Of a DNA stretch of 64,000 nucleotides, positions 44,701 through 56,345 are shown piece after piece. Source of the stretch: Adenophora triphylla var. japonica. Taxonomy: Eukaryota; Streptophyta; Magnoliopsida; Asterales; Campanulaceae. Under the pieces are notes generated by a model, which saw only the letters and a list, made by a program, of their open reading frames with translations, was not told where the DNA came from and searched no databases. Made by a program: the position numbers and the translations under genes. The DNA lies in the NCBI GenBank assembly GCA_022495995.1, contig JAFEMH010000737.1:265501-329500 (forward strand), written 5' to 3'. Position 1 is the first letter of the stretch. Each line of letters opens with the position of its first letter.

Positions 44701-47045
44701 TCAAGTGACCTCCGTCTTTGTTCTTTTTGACTTTTTCACCGCATTGTTAGCTTTGGGACATGCGTAAATATCTAAACCATTATTGCAAATCAAAGGTTCA
44801 GTATTTATGGGATCATTTTTTATTTCTTCCTTTGACTTTGTTTCCTCACCCATTAAATCTTCTTCACTAGGAATCCAATTTTCTTCGCTAGGGGTGTAGG
44901 TCTCTTCATTTGGGGTCCAATCTTCTTCACTAGGAGTATAGGCCTCTAGATAGGGATCTTCGAGAACTGGCCTATGCATACTAAATTCGACCCTTTCTTT
45001 CCCTATATTTAGGGAAAATGTGCCATTTTTCACATCTATAATTGCCCTCGCAAAGGGCAAGAAATGGCCTTCCTAAAATGACGGGAATATAATGGTCTTC
45101 CGCCATATCCAAGATAACAAAGTCGACAGGATGATTAAGTTCCCTACTCGACAAGGCAAATTTTCCATAATACCAACGGGGTATTGAACGGATCGGTCTG
45201 CCAATTGGAGAGTTATGGTTGTGGGTTTGAGTTCCCCTATACCAAGCTTCTCGCTAACCGATAATGGCATTATACTAACGCTTGCTCCTAAGTCAAGGAC
45301 AGCGTTATCTATGTTTATTCTGCCAACACAACAAGGAATGGTGAATGTACCAGGATCCTTTAATTTTGGAGGGTCTTTATTTTGCAAAACGGCGCTTACC
45401 TCCTCCGCTAACATAACATTCTCATTCTCTTCTAGCCTTTCTTTTTCAAAAATTAATTTTTTCAAAGGTTTAACGGCTAAAGGCATATCTTCATCTTTTC
45501 TAAAATAAGGAATGTTAACATTAATGGCATCTAGGTTATCAAGGAATTCATCATAATCCTTGCCTTTTTCTCTAGGGGATTCTGTCCCCAAACTAGTCTC
45601 AATCATCGGAGGGATTGGACTATGATTATTTCTAGGGCATTCATTTTTCTTTTCTTGCTCATCCCTAGTTTTTACTACATTAACTTGCTCATTTGGCCTT
45701 TGAGGTTGACCGGGAAGACTCCCTTGTGGTCTATTCAATGGGGTAGCCTGTTGAGCTTGTTGGGTTTCTAGCATCTTATTATGCGCTGCCAAGTTATCAA
45801 ACCTAGCATTAAGTAGTTTAAAACATTCCCTAAATTCATTATTGATCTTTTCTTGGGAATTTTTATTTTCCACTACAAAATCCATTATAAGATCTAATTT
45901 AGATTTAGGGGGGAAGGTACTTGCATTGTTGTTGAAATTCTTAGGTGCAAATCCCGGAGGTTGTGTAGATGATTGCGGGTTAAGAACGTTGTTATTCTTA
46001 TAGGAAAAATTGGGGTGATTCCTCCACTCGGGATTGTATGTGTTAGAATACATCCCCCCTTTTTGCCCAAAAGAATTAACGAAGTTCACTTGATCGTTAG
46101 AAGTAACGTCAAGTAACTCGCAGTTATCCGTACTATGTGGGTTAGACCCACATAGTTCGCATAACACATTTACACTAGCAATGGGATTGACATTAAGATT
46201 TTCAAATTTTTTCAAAAGCATGTCAACTTTAGAGGAGAGAAGAGTAACTGCATCAACATTATATTTACCGGGCGTAACTTGTTGCCGCTCCTCTCGCTTG
46301 ACCATTGGTAATGGTTCAATGCAATGTTTTCGATAAGGTCGTATGCCTCATCGACTCCTTTGTTCATCAATGCTCCTCCCGCAGCGCATCAATGGTCTCT
46401 CTTGTTTTGAAAATGAGACCGTTGTAGAAGGTGTGAACAATCAACCACTTTTCAAGCCCGTGGTGGGGGCACATTCGAGAAGTTCCTTGAACCGTTCCCA
46501 TGCGTCATACAAAGTCTCACTATCTCGTTTGACGAAGTTAGTGATCTTTGTTCGTATCTGGCGATCTTGCTTGGTGGGAAAAATCGACCAAGGAATGCTT
46601 CTTGAATTTGGTCCCATGTTGTTAATGAATTCGGGGACCGAATTCAACCATTGTTTCGCCTTATCCTTGAGAGAGAAAGGAAAGAGGCGCATCCGGATTG
46701 CTTCCACCGTAACATTTTGAATACGTGTAGTATCACAATATTCAAGGAATGTTTGGATGTGTAGATGGGGATCTTCGAAGGCAGTGCCGCTGTATTGGTT
46801 ATTCATAACCATGTGCAATAATTGCGGCTTTATCTCGAAGTTTGCTGCTCCGGCATTTGGCACAACAATAGGGAATCTAGTTCCCTGGTACTTGGGTTAA
46901 CAAAGTCCCGTAGGGTCCTAGCAGGTGTTTGCGGTTCTGCGTCCATGTGTTTTTGTAGAGTTTTTCTAAATCTTCTTAATCTTTCGTGAAAGCTTCTTTC
47001 GGGTTCCAGATCAAAGTTGTCAACGAATGTCCGAGACCGTTTCAT
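44701..47045 (-). pseudogene. Gag and aspartic protease remnant of the Athila-like element
   Basis: Minus strand, 5' to 3': 46830-47045 (MKRSRTFVDNFD start); 46441-46863, a retrotransposon gag core (IKPQLLHMV, FEDPHLHIQTFLEYCDT, RMRLFPFSLKDKAKQWLNS, AWERFKELL); 45073-46305 with a zinc-finger-like CELCGSNPHSTDNCEL and NTYNPEWRNHPNFSY, both typical of Athila/Tat, then the protease (FTIPCCVG, VLDLGASVSIMPLSV); and 44701-45060 (ARAIIDVKNGTFSLNIG). At the protease active site DLGA replaces the usual DTGA/DSGA. At least three frame shifts are needed to join the pieces. The chain ends where reverse transcriptase would be expected. Confidence 0.85.
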
Positions 47046-47173
47046 AAACTACAAGAAAAACACTTGAAGAAAAATTAAACGTAATGATTATAGGACAAGA
47101 AAGCAAAATAGTAAAAATAAAATAAAAACAAAAATTTTGTAGTAAAGACAAAAATTTAAAAAGTAAATTGTTG

Positions 47174-47191
47174 TCCCCGGCAACGGCGCCA
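47174..47191 (-). other. Primer binding site of the Athila-like element
   Basis: Minus-strand TGGCGCCGTTGCCGGGGA lies 6 nt from the end of the 5' LTR. This is the classic Athila/Tat primer sequence (tRNA-Asp type, from memory). Confidence 0.85.
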
Positions 47192-47197
47192 AAAACT

Positions 47198-48744
47198 TGT
47201 TCGGTCGAAACCTAACGGTTTATTTTATATCCGCAAGCGCACGGGCTATTGTAATATAGAGGGTGCAAGTACGAGTCGATCCCACAGAGACAGGGTTTGC
47301 TTAAGGGATATTTTTGTCTTTAAAAAATATAGAAAAGATTGGGGGTAGATAAAATTTGTTTTAGAATAATAGAGAGAGCATAAACAGAAAATACTTTAAT
47401 TAAAATCTTATAAAACGAAGCATTCTCGGGATTGGAAATCATACACATATTCTTATTCATCAAATTGTCATTGTCTTAGAAATAAAAGGTTTTCATAAAA
47501 AGCAAGGATGGTATGTTAAGCCTACGCTATTTCGGGCTAAGACAATAGCGTTTGTATTCTTCACTAATTATGTCCTAACTGTTTGAGAAATCCGTTTATG
47601 TTTGCCCCCGCCCTGTCACAAACGGGCATTCCGGCTTATCTCTAGCTGACCATAATTAGTAAGAATCCATTAAGGACGGAAGTCAACATACTTTCCATTA
47701 AAGGAACATCCCTAGGCCATCAACTACTCTCGTAATCAATGAACCTAGTTTCTTTATATGGTTCCGTCAATCGAGATTCTCCGCTAGGTACTTCTCTCAA
47801 TTGACTGAATCATACAAATTGGATATCGCCAAAATGTAAGGCATTTAGAGAATAATATAAAGAGATTGTTTTAGATGAAGAAAGAAGACAAGACTAAACA
47901 TTTTTGAATGATGAATAAGCATGCTTTTGAGTTTCCAACCCCAAGAATATGGGGGATTACTCACAAGCCATTGATAACATAAAAGTATAAATAGAGATTG
48001 AGTAAGAAAGACTTATGATTGCTGAGAATAATGCTTCACTTTTATTGCTTTTCCTCCAAAGTGATTCCAAGAACAAATAATGACTTTGATCTTCAAACTC
48101 CTTTGGAAAATTGTTGTTACAAATCTTTGTATCTTCTATCTATCTAATATCAGTAATTTCTCTCCAAGAATTCGTATCTAAGACTGATTACAAGGGTCAT
48201 ATTTATAAATGGAAGGAGACTCTTCAATTGGGTGCCATCAAAAGGTGCCGTTACATCTGCAGTCACGACTTGCACGGCCGTGTCAAGGATTTTGCACGGC
48301 TGTGTCCTCTTTGGCGCCAGATTTGGATTTGAATTTGGAGACTTGCACGGCCGCTCCATATATAGCTGCACGGCCGCTCCTGGTTTGGCACGGCCAGGTC
48401 ACTTCAGTGCTCGGCCACTCCATGGGCCAAGATGGCCGGCCATGGCCTATGATGCACGGCCGCTCCTGGTTTTGCTGCACGGCCGCTTCGACTGGTTTTC
48501 AGCTTGGGGTGCTTATTTTGCTTGGTGTTCCTCCATCCTTTCTGACCAAAATGTCCATGAATCCTTTGTATAAATAAAAAGACCCTAAAACCTGTCTAAA
48601 ATGTATAAAACATACCAAAAACGTAAAATCTAATAAAATAACAAAAGTAAGTAAAAATACTAAAAACTAAATAAAAAGTGATGATTTATTTGTGTAAAAG
48701 TATATAAAAACTAGGATTATTGACTATATAATAGTCACTTATCA
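47198..48744 (-). repeat. 5' LTR of the Athila-like element
   Basis: 1547 bp, nearly identical to 39610-41155. Differences are scattered and many are C-T or G-A at former CG sites. Confidence 0.92.
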
Positions 48745-48749
48745 TTGGG

Positions 48750-49944
48750 CGGCCGCTCAAGGGCCTATGGGCGACCGCCCAAGGGAGATTTCAGCACTTC
48801 GAAATTTCTAACTCCTTTTTACATATTTTCTTTTCCCCATTTATAATTTTTCTTAAAAATACCCAAAAGAATTTTCTAACTTTACAAACCTCATTTTAAA
48901 TCATTAAATCCCCAAATAACATAACCCTAAATCATTTACCCCTTGATTCTTCACCCATTTCACTACCACAATTCAAGTTTAACCTCCTTAATCTAACTTA
49001 ATCCATTTTCTTGCACTATTGATCATCTTCCTTAAACAACCACATCATTCTATAACATAAACCCATTTCTTAACTACAAGAAGGTTTCCAAAGCATCTAA
49101 TAACCATTTTAATAATAATAACAACACCAAATAATTCATGAACATTAATTAGAAGAGAAACTCATAATAACCCCATTCAAGTCATTAACATATTACTCTC
49201 ATTATACCCTCATTCCTTCAACTTAAACTCCCATATCATAACTAAAAATCAATTAAATCTTGAATAATCATTTTACTCAAATAACCATATTAAAAATACA
49301 ATATACTTTTTCTTTTCATAAAACATTCATTAACACATAAAATGTGCAATATTTAGAAAGAAGTCATAATAACTTACCTAGCAAATATGGGATGGAATGA
49401 AGATTTTCTTAGCTTGATTGATTCCTCTAGTTGTCTCAACCTCAAAAATACTCTTAGATTTGAAAATGGATGAGAAATGGGCTTGCTCTATGCCTTGGAA
49501 GGTGAGGCTTCAATGGAGGTTTTCCATGAATGGTTCTTGGCTAGAGGGAAGTGAGAAGAATGATGAGGAAGTGAAAGAAGTATGGGAGGTATGGGAAGAG
49601 TGTAAGGAAAAGTAAGGGAGTATGGGTGGCATTTGACTTTAGAGGGGGAAGGGGAGGAATTTAGGGAAAAAATGCCCCCCCCCACCCAAATATTAATCCA
49701 AGGCTTTCAACCAAATAAATGAAAGCCCCTTTTATTTCCCATTATTTATTACCCAATTTAACCTCCTCTTACTCCTTATCCAATTTCTATTTTTATATTT
49801 TCCTTTAGGACATTATTTTACTTCCCTATCATTTTATCCTAATATAAGGAACCAAGTATATAAAAATGAACACATAATATTAATAATAATATTAAAAGCA
49901 TATAATATTATACTAAAATTGTGCCTAGGGTTAGGGTCGTTACA
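48750..49944 (-). repeat. 3' LTR of the outer element, part 2
   Basis: It continues the interrupted LTR (CGGCCGCTCAAGGGCC...) and matches 54437-55635. It ends GGGTTAGGGTCGTTACA on the plus strand, the LTR edge nearest the polypurine tract. A small open frame (49418-49615) with an exact partner in the other LTR is not a credible gene. Confidence 0.9.
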
Positions 49945-51534
49945 CTCACTCCCCCTTAAAGAAAATTCGTCCCGAATTTTACATCTGATTACCTTAATGA
50001 TCAATAACAAAGGCTACTTCCCCAAGCATTTCAAATTACAACCTTCAAATAGTTTCCTTAATGTCATGATTCTTCTATACATTCTCACAACCCAAATATT
50101 CTAGAATTTAATCCCGAAATTGTAATTCTAATAACTCTTCAACGTTTTCCCCACATAGGTCAAATCCGCCTAAACATCATTAATTGAAGAACTCCATTCG
50201 TACGAAGGATCATACAAATAAATTTTTCATATCACGTTTTATACAGTACCCCTTCAATGCTAAACCAAAACTGCTATTATACTCAACTCCGCTAAGATTA
50301 ATAAAACCTTTCAAGTGGAAAAGAAATCTATCACTCCACACACCATCTATTCTTCAAGAGTTTGGATAGTCTTCTAATCTCTTCCTTTTAAGTAACTAAA
50401 TCCTCCAACTCTTAGGATCGGTAACAAATTTCACAAGAGAGCTTCAAAAAGGTAAGGTTCTCACATAAAACAATTGCAGCCACTCTCGAGTAGAGGGTAA
50501 GAAAATTCTGGTTTATCTAAGCCAACTTCCTCGAAGCATACGCTATTACTTTCCCAATTCTCATAATATCACCATCTAATTCTCCTTTAATACGCACTTA
50601 AAATTTCACAAAGTCCTCACATCCATTAAGTAAGGTAAGGATCGGATCTATAGCCAATCTATTCTCCATCTCTATCAATATAATTCATACTTATTACATC
50701 CTACACCATTTATACATCCTTTAGAATTAATTAAAGCAACGATCTTTCATTTTTCAAGAATTCCTTAAAATTTCCTTCGGTAGCACTTGCCAACCCCAAA
50801 GATCACGAACACAATCCTCGTAAGATCTAGGGAACATCCAAGCTTAAGACTTTAGAACCCAAAATTTGGAATCCTCTCAAGCCAACTCACACTTGCTAAA
50901 CTCTTCAAGCAATAAATTCTCACTAAAGGAAAATAACACAACTCACAAATGATCCTCTCATAACTTTAAATAACCAAGAAGCTCATCAGTCATAACTACC
51001 ATAAAGCCGTCAAGATAAAGATTAAAATTCCGATTATCATACTTAGAATCAATACATGAGATACTTTGATGGAAACACATTTACCATCTGCTCACAACTA
51101 GCACATAAACTCTTTGAAAAGACTTCTTGTGAAGTCTAACACATACCAAATATCCTTCACACTTTTAACCAAAACTTTCTGTCTTTAATGCTTACATAAC
51201 AAGAGTACCATATAAGGGTTTGTTTATATTAACTACCAATATAATCAATTTAGGTCTAGAAAAGGAGACTCACTTCTTATGATAGTCTACCAATGCACAA
51301 CAACTACTTAACCCTCCAGGTCAAGTATATCTCATAATTACAAATCGGTAATCATACCAAATCAACTGGCAATACATGCTCAGCCATGACCACATCACTA
51401 TCGGGGTAAATCAAGGAAGATTCGAGGTATCCTCTCATCAGAGCAGAATCCTCTAACAATAAAACAATATCTCAAACAATGTATGCCACATAGAAGCAAA
51501 ATGCTATGCCACACATAATGATATGAAACAGGAT
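49945..51534 (-). other. Non-coding internal region and polypurine tract of the outer element
   Basis: The polypurine tract AAGGGGGAGTGAG (minus strand) is at 49945-49957, directly against the LTR. Beyond it is ~1.6 kb of AT-rich sequence with ATTCGTCCCGAATTTT, a phrase common at this place in gypsy elements. No pol domains are seen, so pol appears to be deleted or to have never been present. Confidence 0.6.
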
Positions 51535-52728
51535 CTATAAAATATGACCCCTAACTTCTGAGACAGGGAATTTACCTCTAGTGACCTCTGAGGAATCTAT
51601 CTCTCCTGGACCCGAAACACACACTCGATCACAGACCTTCTCTTTCGGTTCCCCTTCGTTATCTCTTTTGGTACCACCTCTTTGTCGTCCACCCGGTTGA
51701 CCACTGCTTGAAGCTCGTCCCCGCTGAAACTTTGGACAATTTCTCCTAAAGTGTCCCATTTCTCCACACTTAATACACCTACCTTGCTTACTCCAACAAT
51801 GATCTTCGGTATGTCCAATCTTCTTACAAAATTTACAAATCATCCCATACTGTTTGGATATTGACCTAGACGAAGAAGCTACAACAAGTTCCCCTCTCAC
51901 ACTTCCTGAAGTTAAAGCCCTTGGCTGTCCTCTAATGATTTTGGATCCTTGTCCTAGATACTTTGGCTTATTTCCAATCCCACCTTCCGATTTTCCACTA
52001 TTTTCCTCAATGCTATTCTCGATCTTATAAGCTCTCTCTATGACTGTCTGATAATTGGTGAAGCTATCAATCACTAATTTCTTCCTAAACTCAATCCTCA
52101 AACCTTTTATAAACCTATGAACTCTTCTCGCTTCATGCGGTACCAAATGAGGGCAACACTTAGCTAATTCCTCAAACCTGACTGAATACTGATTCACTGT
52201 CATGTCCCCTTGTTCTAGTCCTAAGAATTCGATCTCCTTCTTGTCCCTTGTAATCATCAAAATGAAATAATCCCCGAACTGTTTGGTGAAATTATCCCAA
52301 GTCTGGGGCGTATGATCCCGCTCCCAATTCCCTTTCAAAATCTGCCACCACTGATCAGCTGGACCTTCAAGTTTGAAAACGGCATACCTAACTTTCTCTT
52401 TGTTGGGACTTTCTATAACCTCAAAAATCCTATTCATTTCGGCTAACCATTTTTCTGCCTTTAACGGATCCGGATCTCCGTTAAAGCTCGGTGGGTTCAT
52501 CTTCACAAGTCTTTCCAATCCATCACTTTTACATTCCTCAGGTTGATTCGGAACTGATCCTCTAGTCTCCATATTATGTACAAACATCCTGAATAACTTC
52601 ATCATCTCTTCATTCTGAATTCCACCTATACCCATATCTCCTTCAATTTCTAGAACTTTTCGCTGATCATCATTGCTTTCGGCCATTGGAACCAACTCCT
52701 GCATTAAACACTCGACGTTAATTACCAC
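51535..52728 (-). CDS. Retrotransposon Gag with two zinc knuckles
   Basis: A 397-codon open frame; the likely start is the in-frame ATG giving MAESNDDQRK or the one upstream. The retrotransposon gag domain is at about residues 70-230: MNPPSFNGDPDPLKAEKWL, AVFKLEGPADQWWQILKGNW, TWDNFTKQFGDYF, EFLGLEQGDMTVNQYSVRF and a C-terminal FIKGLRIEFR. Two zinc-binding motifs follow (CKFCKKIGHTEDHC and CIKCGEMGHFRRNC). The frame stops soon after them (SEVRGHIL), before any protease. Gag proteins package the element RNA; a gag-only element would depend on polymerase from relatives. The frame is fully open, unlike the pol-bearing remnants elsewhere in the window. Confidence 0.88.
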   Translation of the reverse strand: MVINVECLMQELVPMAESNDDQRKVLEIEGDMGIGGIQNEEMMKLFRMFVHNMETRGSVPNQPEECKSDGLERLVKMNPPSFNGDPDPLKAEKWLAEMNRIFEVIESPNKEKVRYAVFKLEGPADQWWQILKGNWERDHTPQTWDNFTKQFGDYFILMITRDKKEIEFLGLEQGDMTVNQYSVRFEELAKCCPHLVPHEARRVHRFIKGLRIEFRKKLVIDSFTNYQTVIERAYKIENSIEENSGKSEGGIGNKPKYLGQGSKIIRGQPRALTSGSVRGELVVASSSRSISKQYGMICKFCKKIGHTEDHCWSKQGRCIKCGEMGHFRRNCPKFQRGRASSSGQPGGRQRGGTKRDNEGEPKEKVCDRVCVSGPGEIDSSEVTRGKFPVSEVRGHIL

Positions 52729-52773
52729 ACATTCCCCCTTAGTTTAGACATCTACCCTTGACCTCTAAACTAA

Positions 52774-52785
52774 GCTCTGATACCA
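52774..52785 (-). other. tRNA-Met primer binding site of the outer element
   Basis: Minus-strand TGGTATCAGAGC, the standard site matching the initiator tRNA-Met 3' end, lies two nucleotides from the 5' LTR. Confidence 0.88.
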
Positions 52786-52787
52786 AC

Positions 52788-55635
52788 TGTGAGCACCCCA
52801 ACCCGGGACCTAACGCGTGTCCCGAGCTTGGGAAGCTCAAACTAAGAAAATCCATCTTCTATTTTTTAAAAACTTTTATTTGCCTTTACAAGAAAACCAA
52901 TTCTCAATTTTTTCATAAACAAAATCAAATAAATATATCTCCACTTGGAGAAATTTAAACAAATACTTTAAGAACCATAATTGATTAATTACATTGAGAA
53001 CTCTAATTAACATTGTTTAACAAAAGAATTTTCCTTACAACTTATAAAAGAGTAATACTTAAATATGACTCCCGACAACCCACATATCTACCTATCCTGA
53101 CAAGTCTTAAAAGCAAGAGTCCAAACTCTTTTCCCGGCCTCACTGGTTCAGGTCACCTGTCTCAGCACAATCTAAAGCAGTAAAAGGGAAGGGGTGAGAA
53201 TAAATCTCAATAAGCTATTATGAATGCAGCAAGATGTCAAACAAGATGCAACACATAGCATGGTAGCACATAACACATTATGAAAGCGGTAAACACCTTA
53301 CGTTACCTCATTTTACCTTTCTCGTCTGAACAATAAGTCGTACAACGTGGAGTAAAACTCCGCTCTTTGGTGAATTTCCCCCATGCACATTCACCGCTTA
53401 TAGGTCTCATACCCCAGAGATCCATATAAGAAAAATAGGATACTTATATGACCCTTATTCAGAGTATCATATAATATCATCGCTACTGTAAAGCTTTTGG
53501 CTTCATACAGAGCATTCCACCGGTACACCAAATTGCAGCGGCATGTAAGGCTTTTGGCTCAATATACGGCGGCTAGCACCCCACTGCGCCACGGAGGGCA
53601 GTCACAGGTATAATGAACCTTCAATCACTTATAGAACAAATCAATAATTGATTGAATTCCATTATACCCCCTAATCATATATACTCGTCCAAGCACATGA
53701 TAGATACTTGAAATAAATCCACAAAGGGGATAAGAACATAACAACATGGTAATGTATACTCATGTGAAATCAATACTATAGTGCAACAGTTCATGTAATA
53801 CACTATGCATAATACCATTAACGAATATACATTCAAGTAAGGTATCCATATAACCACATAATCCACACCGGGATACAATATAATCAACATGTCATATAAT
53901 CCACAACTGGGATACAATACAAGCAACATGCCAAATAATCCACAACTGGGATACCATACAACCATATACCAAATAATCCAAAATTGGGATACAATATATT
54001 GATGTAACACATATATATTCCTAACCAACACAATAGTGTGATTATAATCTCTACGCCGTTCAACTAATCATCAAGGTATGGGAGCAAGTAAGGCCACCCT
54101 AAACCATAAACCATTCTTACGAAGTCATTACTCAACCTTGAATAATATTCATAAAAGTGCAAGACCTACTTCCAACAATTCCATTTCGACCAAATAAGAC
54201 ATCATGTCCTAGCGAAGGTATTCTACTTTAACTTAGATTAAAAAGGATTAATTCATATACGGGTTGGACTAGGTTCTACTAATTTATAATGGTCGGGATT
54301 CAAGCCACGAGGTTATTGGTGAAAATCAGCAAGAAGGGAAACTGAGGAAATTCTGGTGACATGGGCGACCGCCAAAGTCACTATGGGCGACCGCCCAAGA
54401 GGGTCTAATAAGGGTTACACTTTCTGGTGGGTTGGGCAGCCGCTCAAGGGCCTATGGGCGACCGCCCAAGGGAGATTTCAGCACTTCGAAATTTCTAACT
54501 CCTTTTCACATATTTTCTTTTCCCCATTTATAATTTTTCTTAAAAATACCCAAAAGGATTTTCTAACTTTACAAACCTCATTTTAAATCATTAAATCCCC
54601 AAATAACATAACCCTAAATCATTTACCCCTTGATTCTCCACCCATTTCACTACCACAATTCAAGTTTAACCTCCTTAATCTAACTTAATCCATTTTCTTG
54701 CACTATTGATCATCTTCCTTAAACAACCACATCATTATATAACATAAACCCATTTCTTAACTACAAGAAGGTTTCCAAAGCATCTAATAACCATTTTAAT
54801 AATAATAACAACACCAAATAATTCATGAACATTAATTAGAAGAGAAACTCATAATAACCCCATTCAAGTCATTAACATATTACTCCCATTATACCCTCAT
54901 TCCTTCAACTTAAACTCCCATATCATAACTAAAAATCAATTAAATCTTGAATAATCATTTTACTCAAATAACCATATTAAAAATACAATATACTTTTTCT
55001 TTTCATAAAACATTCATTAACACATAAAATGTGCAATATTTAGAAAGAAGTCATAATAACTTACCTAGCAAATATGGGATGGAATGAAGATTTTCTTAGC
55101 TTGATTGATTCCTCTTGTTGTCCCAACCTCAAAAGTACTCTTAGATTTGAAAATGGATGAGAAATGGGCTTGCTCTATGCCTTGGAATGTGAGGCTTCAA
55201 TGGAGGTTTTCCATGAATGGTTCTTGGCTAGAGGGAAGTGAGAAGAATGATGAGGAGGTGAAAGAAGTATGGGAGGTATGGGAAGAGTGTAAGGAAAAGT
55301 AAGGGAGTATGGGTGGCATTTGACTTTAGAGGGGGAAGGGGAGGAATTTAGGGAAAAAATGGTCCCCCCCCCACCCAAATATTAATCCAAGGCTTTCAAC
55401 CAAATAAATGAAAGCCCCTTTTATTTCCCATTATTTATTTTACCCAATTTAACCTCCTCTTACTCCTTATCCAATTTCTATTTTTATATTTTCCTTTAGG
55501 ACATTATTTTACTTCCCTATCATTTTATCCTAATATAAGGAATCAAGTATATAAAAATGAACACATAATATTAATAATAATATTAAAAGCATATAATATT
55601 ATACTAAAATTGTGCCTAGGGTTAGGGTCGTTACA
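52788..55635 (-). repeat. Complete 5' LTR of the outer element (2.85 kb)
   Basis: It runs TGTGAGCACCCC to GGGTCGTTACA on the plus strand. It has no Athila-like insertion, so 54421-54450 preserves the empty target (GGTGGGTTGGGCAGCCGC). It contains a 38-40 bp minisatellite at 53843-53996 and four GGGCGACCGCCC-type palindromes near 54360-54470. Confidence 0.9.
53843..53996. repeat. ~38-bp minisatellite inside the outer LTR
   Basis: Four imperfect units with the core ATAATCCACAACTGGGATAC. The same array is present in the other LTR at about 39015-39172, so it predates the insertion of this element. Confidence 0.85.
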
Positions 55636-55852
55636 ACCACCGTGCCTGTAAAGAAGGTAATCCCTCCCTCACCAGCCTCGATTTTCTGGAGTTTAGGTCA
55701 ATGAGAGTATGTCATTATTATTCAAAAATTAGTTTGATGAATTGGGTTTTAAAATGAGATGTTGATGAACTGGGTTTGAATTTGTTGTTTAGAATTCCAT
55801 TGATGAACTGGGTTTGAAATTGAAGTTCGAAATATGTTTCTGGACTGTGATT
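55636..55852. other. Junction DNA between LTR and palindrome array
   Basis: It holds three loose copies of TGATGAACTGGGTTTGAA (near 55735, 55764 and 55801). No coding sequence. Confidence 0.6.
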
Positions 55853-56173
55853 ATTTCGTGTAATTTTACATGAGATGTTTCACAACATTTCGTGTAAAAT
55901 TACACGAAATGGTTCCAAAAATTTCGTGTATAGGCACACGAAACACAATGGAACAATGTTTAGGTTGTTTCGTATGCCTATACACGAAACTGGTCATTCT
56001 ATCTCGTATGAAAATTACACGAAATTGTTCTTAGCATTTCGTGTATAGGCACACGAAATGAACTAAACATTGTTCCATTGTGTTTCGTGTGCCTATACAC
56101 GAAATGATTCCATATCATTCGTATGAATTTACACGAAATAACTCACTACATTTCGTATATAGGCACACGAAAT
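55853..56173. repeat. Left array of nine 24-bp palindromes, ~34-bp period
   Basis: Palindromes of type ATTTCGTGTA-N4-TACACGAAAT lie at 55853, 55887, 55921, 55967, 56001, 56036, 56082, 56116 and 56150. Steps are 34, 34, 46, 34, 35, 46, 34 and 34. The two 46-bp steps belong to a larger inverted repeat: 55930-55962 is the inverse of 56064-56097. The array precedes a MULE-type gene by 170 bp. Confidence 0.9.
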
Positions 56174-56345
56174 GTGAACTGTGAACTGAAAAAAAAACAA
56201 AAATTGTAGATTGATGATTATTTGTTGTAGATTGTTTTTATCACTGCTGATTTGTTGAATTGTCCAAATTTACTAGACTTGCGGCTTATTTATTGTCTGT
56301 TATATTTAACTATCTTATTAAAAAAATTTGTAGGGACGTGAACGT

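Larger units (their letters stand above)
39610..48744 (-). mobile_element. Athila-like LTR retrotransposon lacking pol
   Basis: The LTRs (1546-1547 bp) are TGTTCGG...TTATCA on the plus strand. The 5-bp duplication TTGGG lies at 39605-39609 and 48745-48749. On the minus strand, the primer site after the 5' LTR reads TGGCGCCGTTGCCGGGGA, as in Athila/Tat elements, and the polypurine tract GTGTGGGGGAG precedes the 3' LTR. Order: gag, protease, a long spacer, then a second conserved open frame. Reverse transcriptase, RNase H and integrase motifs were not found in 6 kb of internal sequence. Confidence 0.9.
38953..55635 (-). mobile_element. Gag-only LTR retrotransposon (outer element of the nest)
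   Basis: Orientation is minus. The 5' LTR is 52788-55635, primer site 52774-52785, gag 51535-52728, polypurine tract 49945-49957, and the 3' LTR is 49944 back to about 38951, split by the Athila-like insertion (39610-48744). The 3' LTR lacks about 990 bp at its far end relative to the 5' LTR. The internal region is only ~2.84 kb: no protease, reverse transcriptase or integrase is visible. Gag and the tRNA-Met primer site suggest Ty3/gypsy, probably a chromovirus-type derivative. Confidence 0.85.

Noticed and set aside
49418..49615. Possible small gene, duplicated at 55105-55302
   Set aside because: Both copies are the same position of paired LTRs; no start context or family match.
55853..56173. 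CRISPR-like array
   Set aside because: Regular spacing exists, but the units are palindromes with near-constant spacers in a plant nuclear context.
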